From Candidatus Methanosuratincola subterraneus (GTDB taxonomy: Archaea > Thermoproteota > Methanomethylicia > Methanomethylicales > Methanomethylicaceae), in contig RXGA01000001.1 in the NCBI GenBank assembly GCA_004028775.1, positions 1 to 64,000 on the forward strand: 64,000 bases of DNA. Reading direction: 5' to 3'. This document shows, piece by piece, positions 15,170 through 24,361 of the stretch; the first letter of the stretch is position 1, and each line of letters starts with the position of its first letter. A program made the position numbers and the translations under genes. The notes beneath the pieces are model-generated. The model did not search any database, was not told the origin of the DNA, and was given only the letters and a program-made list of their open reading frames with translations.

Positions 15170-15595
15170 ATGAGTGTTACAGTAGGTGGGCGCAAATTCA
15201 TCAGCGAGCTAAATGGTTTCGTCGACAAGACTGTCAAGGTCATCACTACAAGGGGAGTCGCCTATGAGGGCAAACTCTTGGGCTTTGACGGTTCTAGCCT
15301 TAGCATCTGCCTCGAGGATGCCACAGTCAACAAGGAGAGGTTTGCCCGCGCGATAATAAGGGGGGAGGCGATCTCGGAGATCCTTCTGAAGGAGAAGCCT
15401 TTTGACATGAAAGGCCTATCGGACAGGCTACAGAAGCTCTTCCCGAACATGGTGAAATACTACGAAGATGCAGGTTTCATAACAGTGATGGACAGGATCA
15501 GGGTGACTGCGGAAGGAGTCGAGGGGGCAGGCCCGATGGTTGAGAGGGTCAAAAAAGTTTATGAGCAGCACGTACTCGAGCAGAAAAGCGCCTAA
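15170..15595 (+). CDS. Sm-like archaeal protein with C-terminal domain (SmAP3 type)
   Basis: 141 residues. Residues 8-75 form an Sm fold: Sm1 with KTVKVITTRGVAYEGKLLGFDG and SLSICLEDATV, Sm2 around ARAIIRGEAISEILL. Residues 80-141 are an added helical and beta domain, as in SmAP3-type proteins, which are longer than SmAP1 and SmAP2. These proteins form rings that bind U-rich RNA. An SD (GGTGAG) precedes the ATG. The TGT gene follows after 30 bases and may be cotranscribed, fitting an RNA-related role. Confidence 0.8.
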   Translation: MSVTVGGRKFISELNGFVDKTVKVITTRGVAYEGKLLGFDGSSLSICLEDATVNKERFARAIIRGEAISEILLKEKPFDMKGLSDRLQKLFPNMVKYYEDAGFITVMDRIRVTAEGVEGAGPMVERVKKVYEQHVLEQKSA

Positions 15596-15625
15596 AACCC
15601 AATTTTTTCTTTGGAAGGAATTCTG

Positions 15626-17152
15626 ATGTCCTTTGAGATTACGGAGAGGGATCTGGCAGGGAGGGCAGGGGTGCTCCTGACCAGGAGAGGCGAAGTTGAA
15701 ACGCCTTGCCTTATGCCTGTCATCAACCCTGTAAAGAACCTCATCCCTGCCCGTGAGCTCAAGGACAATTTCGGGTTTAAGATGATAATCACGAACTCGT
15801 ATCTCATATTGAAACACTTCGGTCACGAGGCACCCGACGTCCACCAGCTTGTTGGTTATGATGGGGCAATAATGACAGACTCGGGCGCGTACCAGCTGCT
15901 CATCTACGGCGGGGTCGAGACGGATCCTCATGAAATCGTCAAGTTCCAGGAGAGGATTGGCAGCGATATAGGCGTGATACTTGACACGCCAACTGGCGGA
16001 TTCGCAAGCAGGACGGATGCGGAGAAGACTGTTGAAGAGACCATCAGGAGGGCGAGGCTCAGCCTGGAATGGCGGGAGGACCCGACAATGCTCTGGGCAG
16101 GCCCGATCCAGGGTGGAAGGTACCTCGACCTGATTAGGAGGAGCGCAAGGACAATGGGCAGGCTGGACTTCCAGACCCACCCGCTGGGGAGCCCCGTGCA
16201 GATAATGGAAGGGTATGACTATTCCACATTAGTAGACATGATTGTTGCAGCCAAGCTCAGCCTCCCTCCGGACAGACCGCTTCACCTCTTCGGGGCAGGT
16301 CACCCGATGATGCTTGCGCTGGCAGTAGCCCTCGGCTGCGACCTCTTTGACTCGGCTGCATATGCGCTCTTCGCCAAGGATGACCGCTACTTGACGGTCC
16401 GTGGCACCTTCAGGCTTGACCGGCTGACTGAGCTGCCCTGCAACTGCCCTGTATGCTCAAGGTACAGCCAGAAGGATCTCTTGGAGATGCCAAAGAAAGA
16501 GCGCGAAGAAAACCTCGCAAGGCACAACCTCTACGTAACCGCCTCTGAGATGAGGGCGATAAGGCAGGCACTGAAAGAGGGCGGCTTATGGGAACTCGTG
16601 GAGGCGAGGAGCAGGGCTCACCCAAAGCTGTACGAGGCATACAAGAGGCTGGGCAAATACGCCAAATACCTGGAAGAGAATGACCCTGTAATAGGGAAGG
16701 AGGTCAAGGGCATATTCATCTACGACAAGCACTCCCTAGCTCGACCAGAGGTGATGAGGCACCGCAAGAGGGTGATCGAGAACTACAGCAGACCTCCAGG
16801 CAAGGAAATAGGGGTGTTCATCCCGAACCCGCCAGAGAGGCCTTACATCAAATCGAAGGAGTACAAGTATGCGGCAGAAATCCTCTCCGGGCAAGAGTTC
16901 CACATATGCTTTTATGGGGAGCCTTTCGGCGTGGTCCCCTCAGAGCTTTCCGAGACATTCCCCCTCTCCCAGTATGAATGCTCAGAGGGGATTGGGATGA
17001 ACGTCGCGAAGGAACTCAAGAAGTTCATCTCAGCTAACGCCTACAGAAAAGTTTTCATAATTGATCCAAGGTCAACCATGGTGATCGAGGGGGCGAAAAC
17101 CCTAAGGTCTATCGATGAGATTAGAGGGCAGCTTGATGAGGATTCTCCTTGA
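15626..17152 (+). CDS. tgtA: Archaeal tRNA-guanine transglycosylase (archaeosine pathway)
   Basis: 508 residues. The TIM-barrel catalytic domain covers about 1-330: MTDSGAYQLLIYG with the base-binding Asp, LDTPTGG, and the zinc site CNCPVC...H. The enzyme exchanges G15 of tRNA for preQ0, the first step to archaeosine. Residues about 360-508 match the domain found C-terminal in TgtA/ArcS proteins (KHSLARPEVMRHRKRV, IDPRSTMVIEGAKTL). Full-length archaeal TGTs usually end in a PUA domain near residue 580; none is present here. ATG at 15626 is chosen for its GGAAGG SD. The next gene overlaps its end by 17 bases. Confidence 0.9.
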   Translation: MSFEITERDLAGRAGVLLTRRGEVETPCLMPVINPVKNLIPARELKDNFGFKMIITNSYLILKHFGHEAPDVHQLVGYDGAIMTDSGAYQLLIYGGVETDPHEIVKFQERIGSDIGVILDTPTGGFASRTDAEKTVEETIRRARLSLEWREDPTMLWAGPIQGGRYLDLIRRSARTMGRLDFQTHPLGSPVQIMEGYDYSTLVDMIVAAKLSLPPDRPLHLFGAGHPMMLALAVALGCDLFDSAAYALFAKDDRYLTVRGTFRLDRLTELPCNCPVCSRYSQKDLLEMPKKEREENLARHNLYVTASEMRAIRQALKEGGLWELVEARSRAHPKLYEAYKRLGKYAKYLEENDPVIGKEVKGIFIYDKHSLARPEVMRHRKRVIENYSRPPGKEIGVFIPNPPERPYIKSKEYKYAAEILSGQEFHICFYGEPFGVVPSELSETFPLSQYECSEGIGMNVAKELKKFISANAYRKVFIIDPRSTMVIEGAKTLRSIDEIRGQLDEDSP

Positions 17153-17735
17153 TGCGCATGTGCATACCAATAGCTCTCCAGACAGCACATTGACTCCGGG
17201 TCAGCTGCTGGAGAGGTTAAAGACCAAGGGCATAAATGCAGTCGCCATTACAGACCACGACACAATGGATGGGTACAGGCGGGTGATGGATACAAAAGGC
17301 TTCGCGGATATCATAGTGGTGCCAGGGGTCGAGATAACCACCGATCTCGGGGATATAATAGTCCTTGGTGTAACAGAGGCCATTGTGTCAAGGGACGCAT
17401 TCGAAGTCGTAGACAGGGCAAGGGCTTCCGGCGGCATAATAGTCGCACCCCATCCTTTTGACTGGAAGAGGGCTTCTCTCGGAGAGAAGAGCGCAATGCT
17501 CGGAGTGGACCTGATAGAGGGCGTTAATGGTAAGTGCAGCAGGGACGAGAATCAGCAGGCCAAGGAGTTCGCAAAGGCCATAGGCGCGCCAGTGGTAGGC
17601 GGGAGCGACGCGCATGATAAAGGGCAGGTCGGGGCGGTGGTCAACGTCATCGAATGCGAGAAGGATTTGGACTCGCTTCTGGCTGCGCTGAGGAGGGGGG
17701 CGAAGTCGATCATCAGACTTGGCGAGAAGGCATAG
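17136..17735 (+). CDS. PHP-domain phosphoesterase
   Basis: 199 residues that form a whole PHP domain: DAHVHTNSSPDS, AITDHDTMDG, VPGVEIT, PHPFDW and GGSDAHDKGQVG carry the His and Asp ligands of a two- or three-metal site. Relatives are nucleotide or oligonucleotide phosphatases (3',5'-bisphosphate phosphatase, RNase AM) or histidinol phosphatases; the substrate cannot be told. The ATG at 17136 lies inside the end of the TGT gene, so expression is probably coupled. Confidence 0.82.
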   Translation: MRILLDAHVHTNSSPDSTLTPGQLLERLKTKGINAVAITDHDTMDGYRRVMDTKGFADIIVVPGVEITTDLGDIIVLGVTEAIVSRDAFEVVDRARASGGIIVAPHPFDWKRASLGEKSAMLGVDLIEGVNGKCSRDENQQAKEFAKAIGAPVVGGSDAHDKGQVGAVVNVIECEKDLDSLLAALRRGAKSIIRLGEKA

Positions 17736-17761
17736 GTCAGGCTTTGGGACTGCACCTCGGA

Positions 17762-18475
17762 TCAGAGGTACAGCGTATGCTGGTCAATCTTGCCCCTGTC
17801 TTGCCTCTGCTTGTTGAACTCCTGTATCTCCATTTCAATCCGCTGCGCATCGGTGATAAGCTGAGATACGTCCATTGTAAGGTTTGTCAACTTGTTCAGG
17901 TTCTCGACGGCTATTGAGGCGGCCATTGGATCCGGCCTCGTCGGATTAGCGTAAGGAAGTAAAGCTATGGCAGGGAACTCGTTTATCTCGAAGTATGTCA
18001 GCATGACGGCCAATGGGCCAACGACAAACAGCCCTTTCTCGAGCAGGGGTATGCCAAGGCCCTCAACGTCTTTGAATTTCTTGGTCACGGTGCATCGGAT
18101 CTTGTCATTCTCGGTTGGTCGGAGGCGGCTGTCCAGACCCCCGATAAGGTACGAGCTGGAGAACCCCTCGTCTATGGCCCACTCCGCAAGCGCTTTTGAA
18201 AAGCTTTGCCTTTCCTTTGGGTGCGGAGGGACGTTGGTGAGGACGAAGACGAATTTATCCTTCTTGTAGATCTCGAACGGGAGGGAGAGGCGCTTCTCCT
18301 CCATCGACACGAAAGGCGGGATCCTGTCGGTCTCTATGTACCCTATCAGGTCAGCGCTGAGGGAGGTTACCGCATGCTTGACCGATATAAAGCCAGTGGC
18401 ACCGAGCCCGTGGAAACCGGTGATGAGCGAACAGCCCTTCAGGGACGAATTATCAACATGGAACGTGATTGCCAT
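17762..18475 (-). CDS. PAC2-family protein (proteasome assembly chaperone-like)
   Basis: 237 residues. The N-terminal region has the PAC2 signature (LITGFHGLGATGFISVKH), then a GFSSSYLIGGLDSR segment, VGPLAVMLTYFEINEFPAIALLPYA and a helical tail with NLNKLTNL. This is the archaeal COG2047 group, related to the eukaryotic proteasome-assembling chaperone PAC2; in archaea the role is still inferred. ATG at 18475 is chosen because GAGG lies about 11 bases upstream and a TATA box about 37 bases upstream. Confidence 0.8.
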   Translation of the reverse strand: MAITFHVDNSSLKGCSLITGFHGLGATGFISVKHAVTSLSADLIGYIETDRIPPFVSMEEKRLSLPFEIYKKDKFVFVLTNVPPHPKERQSFSKALAEWAIDEGFSSSYLIGGLDSRLRPTENDKIRCTVTKKFKDVEGLGIPLLEKGLFVVGPLAVMLTYFEINEFPAIALLPYANPTRPDPMAASIAVENLNKLTNLTMDVSQLITDAQRIEMEIQEFNKQRQDRGKIDQHTLYL

Positions 18476-18507
18476 ATACACAACCTCGATATCGATTACC
18501 AATTCTC

Positions 18508-18575
18508 ATTAATAAAGAGTGCCTCGCGGGGCTTATATTGACTGGTTTTCCACCGGATTCAGAAGAATTTTTAAG
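18508..18575. promoter_or_regulatory. Divergent promoters, PAC2 gene and aCPSF2 gene
   Basis: CTTTATTAATG on the minus strand (18508-18517) serves the PAC2 gene. AATTTTTAAG on the plus strand (18566-18575) serves the ribonuclease gene and would give a leader of about 28 bases with a CGGAGG SD at 18605-18610. Confidence 0.5.
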
Positions 18576-18624
18576 GGGGAAAAACTTTCTTTTGACAGAT
18601 ATCACGGAGGTTAAATTAAATTTG

Positions 18625-19881
18625 GTGAGTGTAACTGTTTTCGGGGCCGGAAGGGAAGTCGGGAGATCTGGGTTCGAAGTCAAGGGCGAGAGGACAAAAA
18701 TCATAATGGATTATGGGGTCCTTGTGAAGGATGAAAGACCCGCCTTTCCTCTCTCAACATCACCGAAGGATCTGGATGGGATAATAATAACGCACGCTCA
18801 CCTGGATCACTCCGGCACTGCCCCCCTCTTCTATATATCCGAGACGCCCCCAGTCTACATGACAGAGATCACTAAGCAGCTCACAGACATCCTCATCAGG
18901 GATTTGCTGCATCTTTCTGCTTACTACATCCCGTTCGAGGCCCTCGAGCTTAAGACGATGCTCGAGAGCTGCAGGAGCATCAGGAGCGGAACCTACAGGA
19001 TCGGGGATGCAGATGTCCTGTTCCAGAACTCAGGGCACATACCAGGCAGCGTGAATGCGCTTGTGACGCTCGAAGGCAAGAACATATGGTACTCAGGGGA
19101 CATAAATATGATCGACACCGCACTGCTGAAGCGCGCAAATCCGGATTTGCCTGAGCTCGACATGGCAATCATTGAGAGCACATACGCTCTCGTCGACCAC
19201 CTGCCGAGGGAAGAATGCGAGAGGAAGCTGGTTGAGACTGCGACGGAGGTTGTTGAAGGGGGCGGCTTGGCCCTGATTCCAGCATTCTCTGTCGGCAGAT
19301 CCCAAGAGATCCTCTGCATTCTGCAGAAGTACGGTTTCAAGTACGACATCGCTGTTGACGGGATGAGCAGGACCGCTACGAAGATGATAGCCGGGTGCGC
19401 AGGAGAGCTGAGGGATCCCGAGCTCCTGCATGACGCGATGGCTAGGGTCAAGTGGGTGCAGGGGGAGAGGGACAGGAAAAAGCTGATCGACAAGAAGGGA
19501 GTGGTGATAAGCTCATCAGGGATGCTGACGGGCGGAGCCTCGACCTTCTACATGGAGAAGATCAGGAACAGGCCGAAGGACGCGGTGATTCTAGTCTCAT
19601 ACCAGATTCCGGGGACGCCAGGCAGGATCCTAATGGACGAGGGCAAGTACGGCCCGCCAGGCGATCTCAAGAAGGTGAAGTGCAGGGTAGAATGGATCGA
19701 TTTCTCATCCCACTGCGGCAAGACAGGGCTGATGGAGCTGGTGAAGTCGCTTAAAGGGAACCCCAAGATACTCTGCGTACATGGCGAGGCAGAGTCCTGC
19801 ATCGATTTCGCCGAGAGGATCAAGGAGGAGACAGGGCACGACGCGTATGCCCCTTCGATCGGCGACGTATTCAAGCTGTAG
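18625..19881 (+). CDS. aCPSF2-type beta-CASP ribonuclease
   Basis: 418 residues. A metallo-beta-lactamase core with IITHAHLDHSGTAPL (motif 2), SGHIPGSVNAL, YSGDINM and the beta-CASP part ending in SSSGMLTGG...SYQIPGTPGR, then DFSSHCGKTGLMEL and LCVHGE. HAHLDHSG rather than HGHEDH points to the CPSF73-like COG1236 group and not RNase J. No KH domains precede it, so aCPSF2, not aCPSF1. It acts in RNA processing and decay. The start is GTG at 18625 or the adjacent TTG at 18622, giving the expected VSVTVFGAGREVGRSG beginning; the frame upstream to 18469 is open but non-homologous in look. Confidence 0.85.
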   Translation: MSVTVFGAGREVGRSGFEVKGERTKIIMDYGVLVKDERPAFPLSTSPKDLDGIIITHAHLDHSGTAPLFYISETPPVYMTEITKQLTDILIRDLLHLSAYYIPFEALELKTMLESCRSIRSGTYRIGDADVLFQNSGHIPGSVNALVTLEGKNIWYSGDINMIDTALLKRANPDLPELDMAIIESTYALVDHLPREECERKLVETATEVVEGGGLALIPAFSVGRSQEILCILQKYGFKYDIAVDGMSRTATKMIAGCAGELRDPELLHDAMARVKWVQGERDRKKLIDKKGVVISSSGMLTGGASTFYMEKIRNRPKDAVILVSYQIPGTPGRILMDEGKYGPPGDLKKVKCRVEWIDFSSHCGKTGLMELVKSLKGNPKILCVHGEAESCIDFAERIKEETGHDAYAPSIGDVFKL

Positions 19882-19970
19882 GGGTTTAAAGCGCCCGATT
19901 GAAAACGATCACAAATGTACAAACATTTTTTAAATACCTGTGCCCAATTCTCAAGAGTCTGGTGAGGCTA

Positions 19971-21224
19971 TTGAGCAGAGAAGTTGAAGCCATCAGGAAG
20001 ATAGTCGTTGAGCATACGCAATGGAGGGGTTCATGCCTTAACCTGATCGCCAGCGAGAATGTGGTAAGCAAGGCGGTCAAGGAGATGCTCATCTCAGATC
20101 TCGGAAATAGGTATGCAATAGGATTCCTGCACAACAGGTTTTATTGCGGCACGAAGTACATCGACGAGCTCGAAGGGATCACCACCGATCTAGCAAGGCG
20201 GGTCTTCGATGCAGAACATGTGAACTATGTGCCGATTTCTGGCACAATGGCAAACCTTGTGCTGTTCAACTCCCTGACGGAGCCAGGCGAGGTTGTCACC
20301 GCACTGAGCGTGATAGACGGGGGGCACGCAAGCTTCAGGGAGACCTCCAAGATACACGGGGTGAGCCTTGTGCCGCTCCCGTTCTCGATGGATGAGATGA
20401 ATATCGACGTAGGGGAAGCGGAGAAGGTCATCGCGAGGGTCAAGCCAAAAATCGTCTTGCTCGGCGCGAGCGAAATCCTCTTCCCGCACCCAGTCAAGGA
20501 GATCAGAAGGATCGCCGACGAGACGGGCTCGATCGTGGCATATGATTCCGCACATGTTCTTGGGCTAATAGCCGGGAAGGCATTCCAAGATCCGCTTAGG
20601 GAGGGGGCAGAGGTCGTCACAGGCAGCACCCACAAGACCTTCTTTGGGCCGCAGGGTGGGATCATCCTCTGCAAGGCGAGGTATGCCAAGGAGATCGACA
20701 ACGCCGCATGGCAGCTGGTCAACAACCACCATGTGCACCGCGTCGCCGGCCTTTCGGTCGCGCTGGCAGAGTTCCTCGCATTCGGCAGGGAGTACGCAGC
20801 CCAAGTGATCAGGAACGCCAGGAGGCTGGCTGAGGAGCTCTACAACATGGGTGTCCCAGTACTGGGGGAGAAGAACGGGTTTACCCGGTCTCACCAAGTC
20901 ATATTCAGAGGGAACAACAACAACGGGGATGCCACTGCGAAGAGGCTGGAAGAGGCCAACATTGTCGCAACGAAGACGCCTCTCCCGACAGACAAGACTG
21001 AGGAGGACTGCTCCGGAGTCAGGCTCGGCACGCAAGAGGTGACGAGGCTCGGAATGAAGGAGGACGATATGGCAGAGATTGCAAAGCTGGTAAAGAGGGT
21101 GGCAGTCGACAGGGAAAATCCAGCCTCAGTCCGAGAGGATGTCAGGAAGCTGATCTCGCAGTTCACGACTGTGAAGTATGCCTTCGAAGAGGGAGACGAA
21201 GCCTACAGGCATATCTCCCTGTGA
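19971..21224 (+). CDS. glyA: Serine hydroxymethyltransferase
   Basis: 417 residues with the SHMT pattern: LNLIASENVVSKAV, NRYAIGFLHNRFYCGTKYIDELE, and the PLP lysine in VVTGSTHKTFFGPQGG. It interconverts serine and glycine with a pterin one-carbon carrier. Several segments differ from bacterial GlyA, as usual in archaea. The start is TTG at 19971 with a GGTGAGG SD; GTG at 19962 is possible. A TATA-like ATTTTTTAAATACC lies near 19924-19938. The gene stands alone on the plus strand. Confidence 0.92.
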   Translation: MSREVEAIRKIVVEHTQWRGSCLNLIASENVVSKAVKEMLISDLGNRYAIGFLHNRFYCGTKYIDELEGITTDLARRVFDAEHVNYVPISGTMANLVLFNSLTEPGEVVTALSVIDGGHASFRETSKIHGVSLVPLPFSMDEMNIDVGEAEKVIARVKPKIVLLGASEILFPHPVKEIRRIADETGSIVAYDSAHVLGLIAGKAFQDPLREGAEVVTGSTHKTFFGPQGGIILCKARYAKEIDNAAWQLVNNHHVHRVAGLSVALAEFLAFGREYAAQVIRNARRLAEELYNMGVPVLGEKNGFTRSHQVIFRGNNNNGDATAKRLEEANIVATKTPLPTDKTEEDCSGVRLGTQEVTRLGMKEDDMAEIAKLVKRVAVDRENPASVREDVRKLISQFTTVKYAFEEGDEAYRHISL

Positions 21225-21238
21225 TTGTCGGGCAGGCT

Positions 21239-21279
21239 TAATCTTTTGTTTTATTTTTACTTTATTTTTATTTTTTAGC
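21239..21279 (+). terminator. T-rich terminator between glyA and the methyltransferase gene
   Basis: Long T-runs broken by single A and G bases begin 14 bases after the glyA stop. On the other strand the last bases lie inside the end of the convergent methyltransferase gene. Confidence 0.5.
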
Positions 21280-22038
21280 CACCCAGACCATTTCTTGTTT
21301 GTAAGAAGTGAGAGGGCGCCCGTCGAACCCCCCAAATACCTCCCAATCCGAGAAACCAGCGATCCTCAGAAGCAGTTCGAACTCGCGCTTGAACACCAAT
21401 GCCAGGCGCTGTGTCCCCTTCCAGTAGAGCTCGCCGTCCCTGTAGAGGACTGCGGCCGTCTCGACGATCTGATCAGGCTCGCTTATGAAGTAAGATCTCT
21501 GCCGCAGGATGTATTTCCCTTCCTCGCTGATCAGCAACTCTTCCGATTCCTTGTTCAGGCCCATCATCATTTCCAGATCAGGGTAGAAGAAGTTCAGTAT
21601 GAGCAGCCCACCAGGCTCCAAATGCTTATGGAAGGATCTGAGTGTGCTGAGCTGATCTTCGGTGGTTATGTTGTACAGGAAAGACCTGAACGGCACAATT
21701 ATGAGCGAGAATTTTCGCCCGAGATCAAAATTCCGCATGTCAGCCACAGAGACCTTTGGGCTGAGCCCCATTGCCGATGCCTTCTCCTTGAGCTGGTTAA
21801 GCATCCTTTGCGAAATGTCGATCCCCTCAACATCGATCCCTTCCTTGAGCAGCTCCAAGTAGATCCGCCCCGTGCCGCAGCCAACCTCGAGGACCTTTCC
21901 TTGGACCTTCTTGGCCTCCCTCCTGTAGAAGTCGATGTCTTCGCGGTAATTCCCGTACATTATGTCGTAGACTTCAGCCCATTGGTCGTATTCCGAAATT
22001 TTTGGTGCCCCCTCTGGAGATACATATATCGGCGCCAA
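21268..22038 (-). CDS. Class I SAM-dependent methyltransferase
   Basis: 256 residues. Motif I is VLEVGCGTGRIYLELLKEG with VEGIDIS as motif II; SVADMRNFDLGRKFSLIIVPFRSFLY and LEPGGLLILNFF are motifs III-V. The N-terminal YDQWAEVYDIMYG and the later FLYNITTEDQLSTLR are typical of a small-molecule methyltransferase group. The substrate is unknown and no neighbour hints at it. The start is TTG at 22038 with no clear SD. It is the last gene before a tRNA gene on the same strand. Confidence 0.78.
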   Translation of the reverse strand: MAPIYVSPEGAPKISEYDQWAEVYDIMYGNYREDIDFYRREAKKVQGKVLEVGCGTGRIYLELLKEGIDVEGIDISQRMLNQLKEKASAMGLSPKVSVADMRNFDLGRKFSLIIVPFRSFLYNITTEDQLSTLRSFHKHLEPGGLLILNFFYPDLEMMMGLNKESEELLISEEGKYILRQRSYFISEPDQIVETAAVLYRDGELYWKGTQRLALVFKREFELLLRIAGFSDWEVFGGFDGRPLTSYKQEMVWVAKK

Positions 22039-22072
22039 TCAACTTAAGAATTTCTAAACCAAGGCGAATTTG

Positions 22073-22150
22073 TGGTGGGCCGGTCCGGACTCGAACCGGA
22101 GACCACCGCCGTGTCAGGGCGGTATCCTAACCAAACTAGACGACCGGCCC
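22073..22150 (-). tRNA. tRNA-Val (GAC anticodon), CCA encoded
   Basis: Full cloverleaf on the minus strand: acceptor GGGCCGG/CCGGCCC, anticodon stem CCGCC/GGCGG around loop CTGACAC (anticodon GAC), T loop TTCGAGT, discriminator A and an encoded CCA (22073-22075). No intron. Confidence 0.93.
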
Positions 22151-22174
22151 AGTGTCAGACTATTTTTGAGGCGG

Positions 22175-22185
22175 CTTTATATTAA
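22175..22185 (-). promoter_or_regulatory. TATA box of the tRNA-Val gene
   Basis: TTAATATAAAG on the minus strand ends about 25 bases before the tRNA 5' end, the expected spacing for an archaeal tRNA promoter. Confidence 0.6.
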
Positions 22186-22314
22186 ATTAACTATGTGCCG
22201 GGCAGGACGGTTCCGATCCTTCTGAAGATCCCCTGCCTACCTGAACCATCTCCCTGGACACGGCTGAAAACGGCTCTTCTATGAGGGTGCCCCTGAGGAA
22301 GTCATCCCTGGAGA

Positions 22315-23391
22315 TCAGATTTTTGTCTTGATATTGACTATCCTGCCGCAACGTGGGCACGATCTTCCGCACAGCATGACCCTGACCGCAGAATGGCTTG
22401 GGCAAAATCTGCTCACCTGCTGGTCCCTGAAGTAAACTTTTTCTGCATCAGAGTCGCCCGATCTCGAGATCAGCAATTCCCCGCAAACCGGGCAGTATGT
22501 GTTCTGAGCTGGACCCTTAGTCGTCCCGCCGACGTAAACGTGGTTTAGGCCGCTTTGGATCCCTAAGAGCCTTATTTTTTGCAGATCCTCCAGGCTGGTC
22601 TCGGGATGGCCCGCAAAACGGTGGTAACTGTGTACCATGATGAAGTGGACGGGGGTTTCAGGACCGAGGTTGAAACGGACCCACTTGCAGAAACGGTCTA
22701 TTTCGCCTGGGCTGTCGTTCCTCCCCCGCACCACAGGGTAGGCTACCTCGAGGTGTATTCCTTTTTCTGATGCAGCCTTGCATGTCCCAAGAACAGGATC
22801 CAACGACCCCCTGCAGACCTCGCTGTAGAACCGGTTCGAAAACCCCTTTATGTCGACTTTTATGGCATCCATAACCTCCAGTAGCTCGTCCCGTGGGCTA
22901 TCATTTATGTAACCGTTTGTATTCAGCATGCAGTAGAGCCCCTCTTTGCGAGCAAGTCGCGAGGTCTCGATCACGTACTCTGACCAGACGATCGGCTCGT
23001 TGAAGGTCCAGGCGATGCCATCTGCACCCCTGGATATTGCCTCCGACACGAGATCCTCAGGTCGTAGGCGCCTGTAGGGCGCGGCTTCGAAACCGCCTTC
23101 TACCAGCGGGTAGTTCTGGCAATAAAGGCACCTGAGGTTGCACCCAAATGACCCTACAGAATACAATTTTGATCCCGGGAGGAAGTGGAAGATCGGCTTC
23201 TTCTCGATGTTGTCTATGGTGGAGACAGAGACAATGCCATAGTTGGTCGAGAATAGGCTGCCGCCAATGTTCTTCCTGACCAGGCAGAATCCGAGCTTAC
23301 CCTCCTCGATCAGGCATGTGCGTGGGCAGAGAAGGCACCTCACTGCGTCCCCTTCTCCCTCCCACCATTTTGCCAGGGAGATTGGATCCAC
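22315..23391 (-). CDS. AmmeMemoRadiSam-type radical SAM enzyme (COG1180)
   Basis: 358 residues. The radical SAM motif is C-N-L-R-C-L-Y-C (C-x3-C-x2-C) near residue 80. An N-terminal Cys group (CLLCPRTC, GFCLVR) and C-terminal Cys groups (CPVCGELL and CGRSCPRCG) add zinc or Fe-S sites. This is the pyruvate formate-lyase-activase-like group often linked with AMMECR1 and Memo proteins; the reaction is not established. Memo and AMMECR1 genes are not in this window. A second member lies at 38928-39929. The start is GTG at 23391. Confidence 0.8.
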   Translation of the reverse strand: MDPISLAKWWEGEGDAVRCLLCPRTCLIEEGKLGFCLVRKNIGGSLFSTNYGIVSVSTIDNIEKKPIFHFLPGSKLYSVGSFGCNLRCLYCQNYPLVEGGFEAAPYRRLRPEDLVSEAISRGADGIAWTFNEPIVWSEYVIETSRLARKEGLYCMLNTNGYINDSPRDELLEVMDAIKVDIKGFSNRFYSEVCRGSLDPVLGTCKAASEKGIHLEVAYPVVRGRNDSPGEIDRFCKWVRFNLGPETPVHFIMVHSYHRFAGHPETSLEDLQKIRLLGIQSGLNHVYVGGTTKGPAQNTYCPVCGELLISRSGDSDAEKVYFRDQQVSRFCPSHSAVRVMLCGRSCPRCGRIVNIKTKI

Positions 23392-23559
23392 ACGATCGGA
23401 TCCGCTTTTCTGTCTAATATCAGATTTGGAAGGAAATCAAAGAGTGGACGCCAAGCGTGGAGGTGAACCGCTTTGGGAAATTGTTGATCTTGCTGAATCC
23501 TTGCCGTTAAAAGGGGGCTGTATTTTTTGGGGTGGAATCGGTTGAGGCTGAGGATTGGA

Positions 23560-24348
23560 ATGGAAGCCGCCATTTATGTTTTGGCCGTTTCCGGAGTGGT
23601 TGCAATTTCAATATGGCTTTCGATCCCGCACTTGATCTCAGCAACGGTTCGGCCAGTTTATGAGATCGTTAGCGTTGCAGCAGAGGAGGAGGAGTGCAGG
23701 TACGAGCCAGCGCCAGAGGGCATATTCTTAGAGAGGCCGCTGAATTTCGCGGCTTTGAAGGTCAACGTCTCTGGCATCAGAAGCTCAATTGGACCGGTTA
23801 CTACACTGATAGTGAAGCTGCCGGACAACTCCACGCATTTCTTGAGGAGCTATGTCTACCCATCAGACACTCCCCCAAGAGTCGCGAGCACCAGGTTCAT
23901 CGACGCAGTCTATGAGGTCCATTCGTCGGCACATTGGCGAGAGCTTCAGCAAGTCCCTTACGGGGAGGGGTACGAGCTGTCTCTAAACGCCAGTGAGTTT
24001 ATTGAAGCCTACAAACTTATGCTGCGCACCACAGGCAAGAATTACCTGCCTTCGGACGCAACCGTGGTCGGGATAGTCCCGATAAGCGACAAGTACTTGC
24101 TATACACCGAACAATCAAAAATAATGGCGGTGGATTTCGATTGGTGGGGAAGGGGATGGGTCACGCTTTCCATCGTAAAGTGCCTAGTAGATGGAAGCGA
24201 GATGCCTGTTAGCGGCACCGCCGTGGATTTGACCGGGCTCGCCGGAGAGCACAGGGTGGAGCTGACCGTTGAAGCAGAGATGCCACTCATTTTTTGGTGG
24301 AGCCCCACTTTCACCTTGAATTCAATCCAGGACTTGGGACAATCTTGA
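23560..24348 (+). CDS. Membrane-anchored exoprotein of the surface locus
   Basis: 262 residues from ATG at 23560: short MEAA, one hydrophobic helix (IYVLAVSGVVAISIWLSI), then a beta-rich outer domain with two or three N-glycosylation sequons (NVS, NST, NAS). GAGG lies about nine bases upstream and GTTAAAAG, a weak TATA, near 23503. The frame extends back to 23527. It is the first of a run of exoprotein genes and ends 13 bases before the giant PKD protein. No family is recognised. Confidence 0.5.
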   Translation: MEAAIYVLAVSGVVAISIWLSIPHLISATVRPVYEIVSVAAEEEECRYEPAPEGIFLERPLNFAALKVNVSGIRSSIGPVTTLIVKLPDNSTHFLRSYVYPSDTPPRVASTRFIDAVYEVHSSAHWRELQQVPYGEGYELSLNASEFIEAYKLMLRTTGKNYLPSDATVVGIVPISDKYLLYTEQSKIMAVDFDWWGRGWVTLSIVKCLVDGSEMPVSGTAVDLTGLAGEHRVELTVEAEMPLIFWWSPTFTLNSIQDLGQS

Positions 24349-24361
24349 GGGGGGTTAAAAA

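Noticed and set aside
17136-17735. RNase P subunit Rpp30 for the PHP protein
   Set aside because: The metal-binding His and Asp motifs are complete, while Rpp30 lacks them.
22187-22405. Leftward frame overlapping the end of the radical SAM gene
   Set aside because: It overlaps in another frame, has no start of its own after the overlap, and shows no motif.
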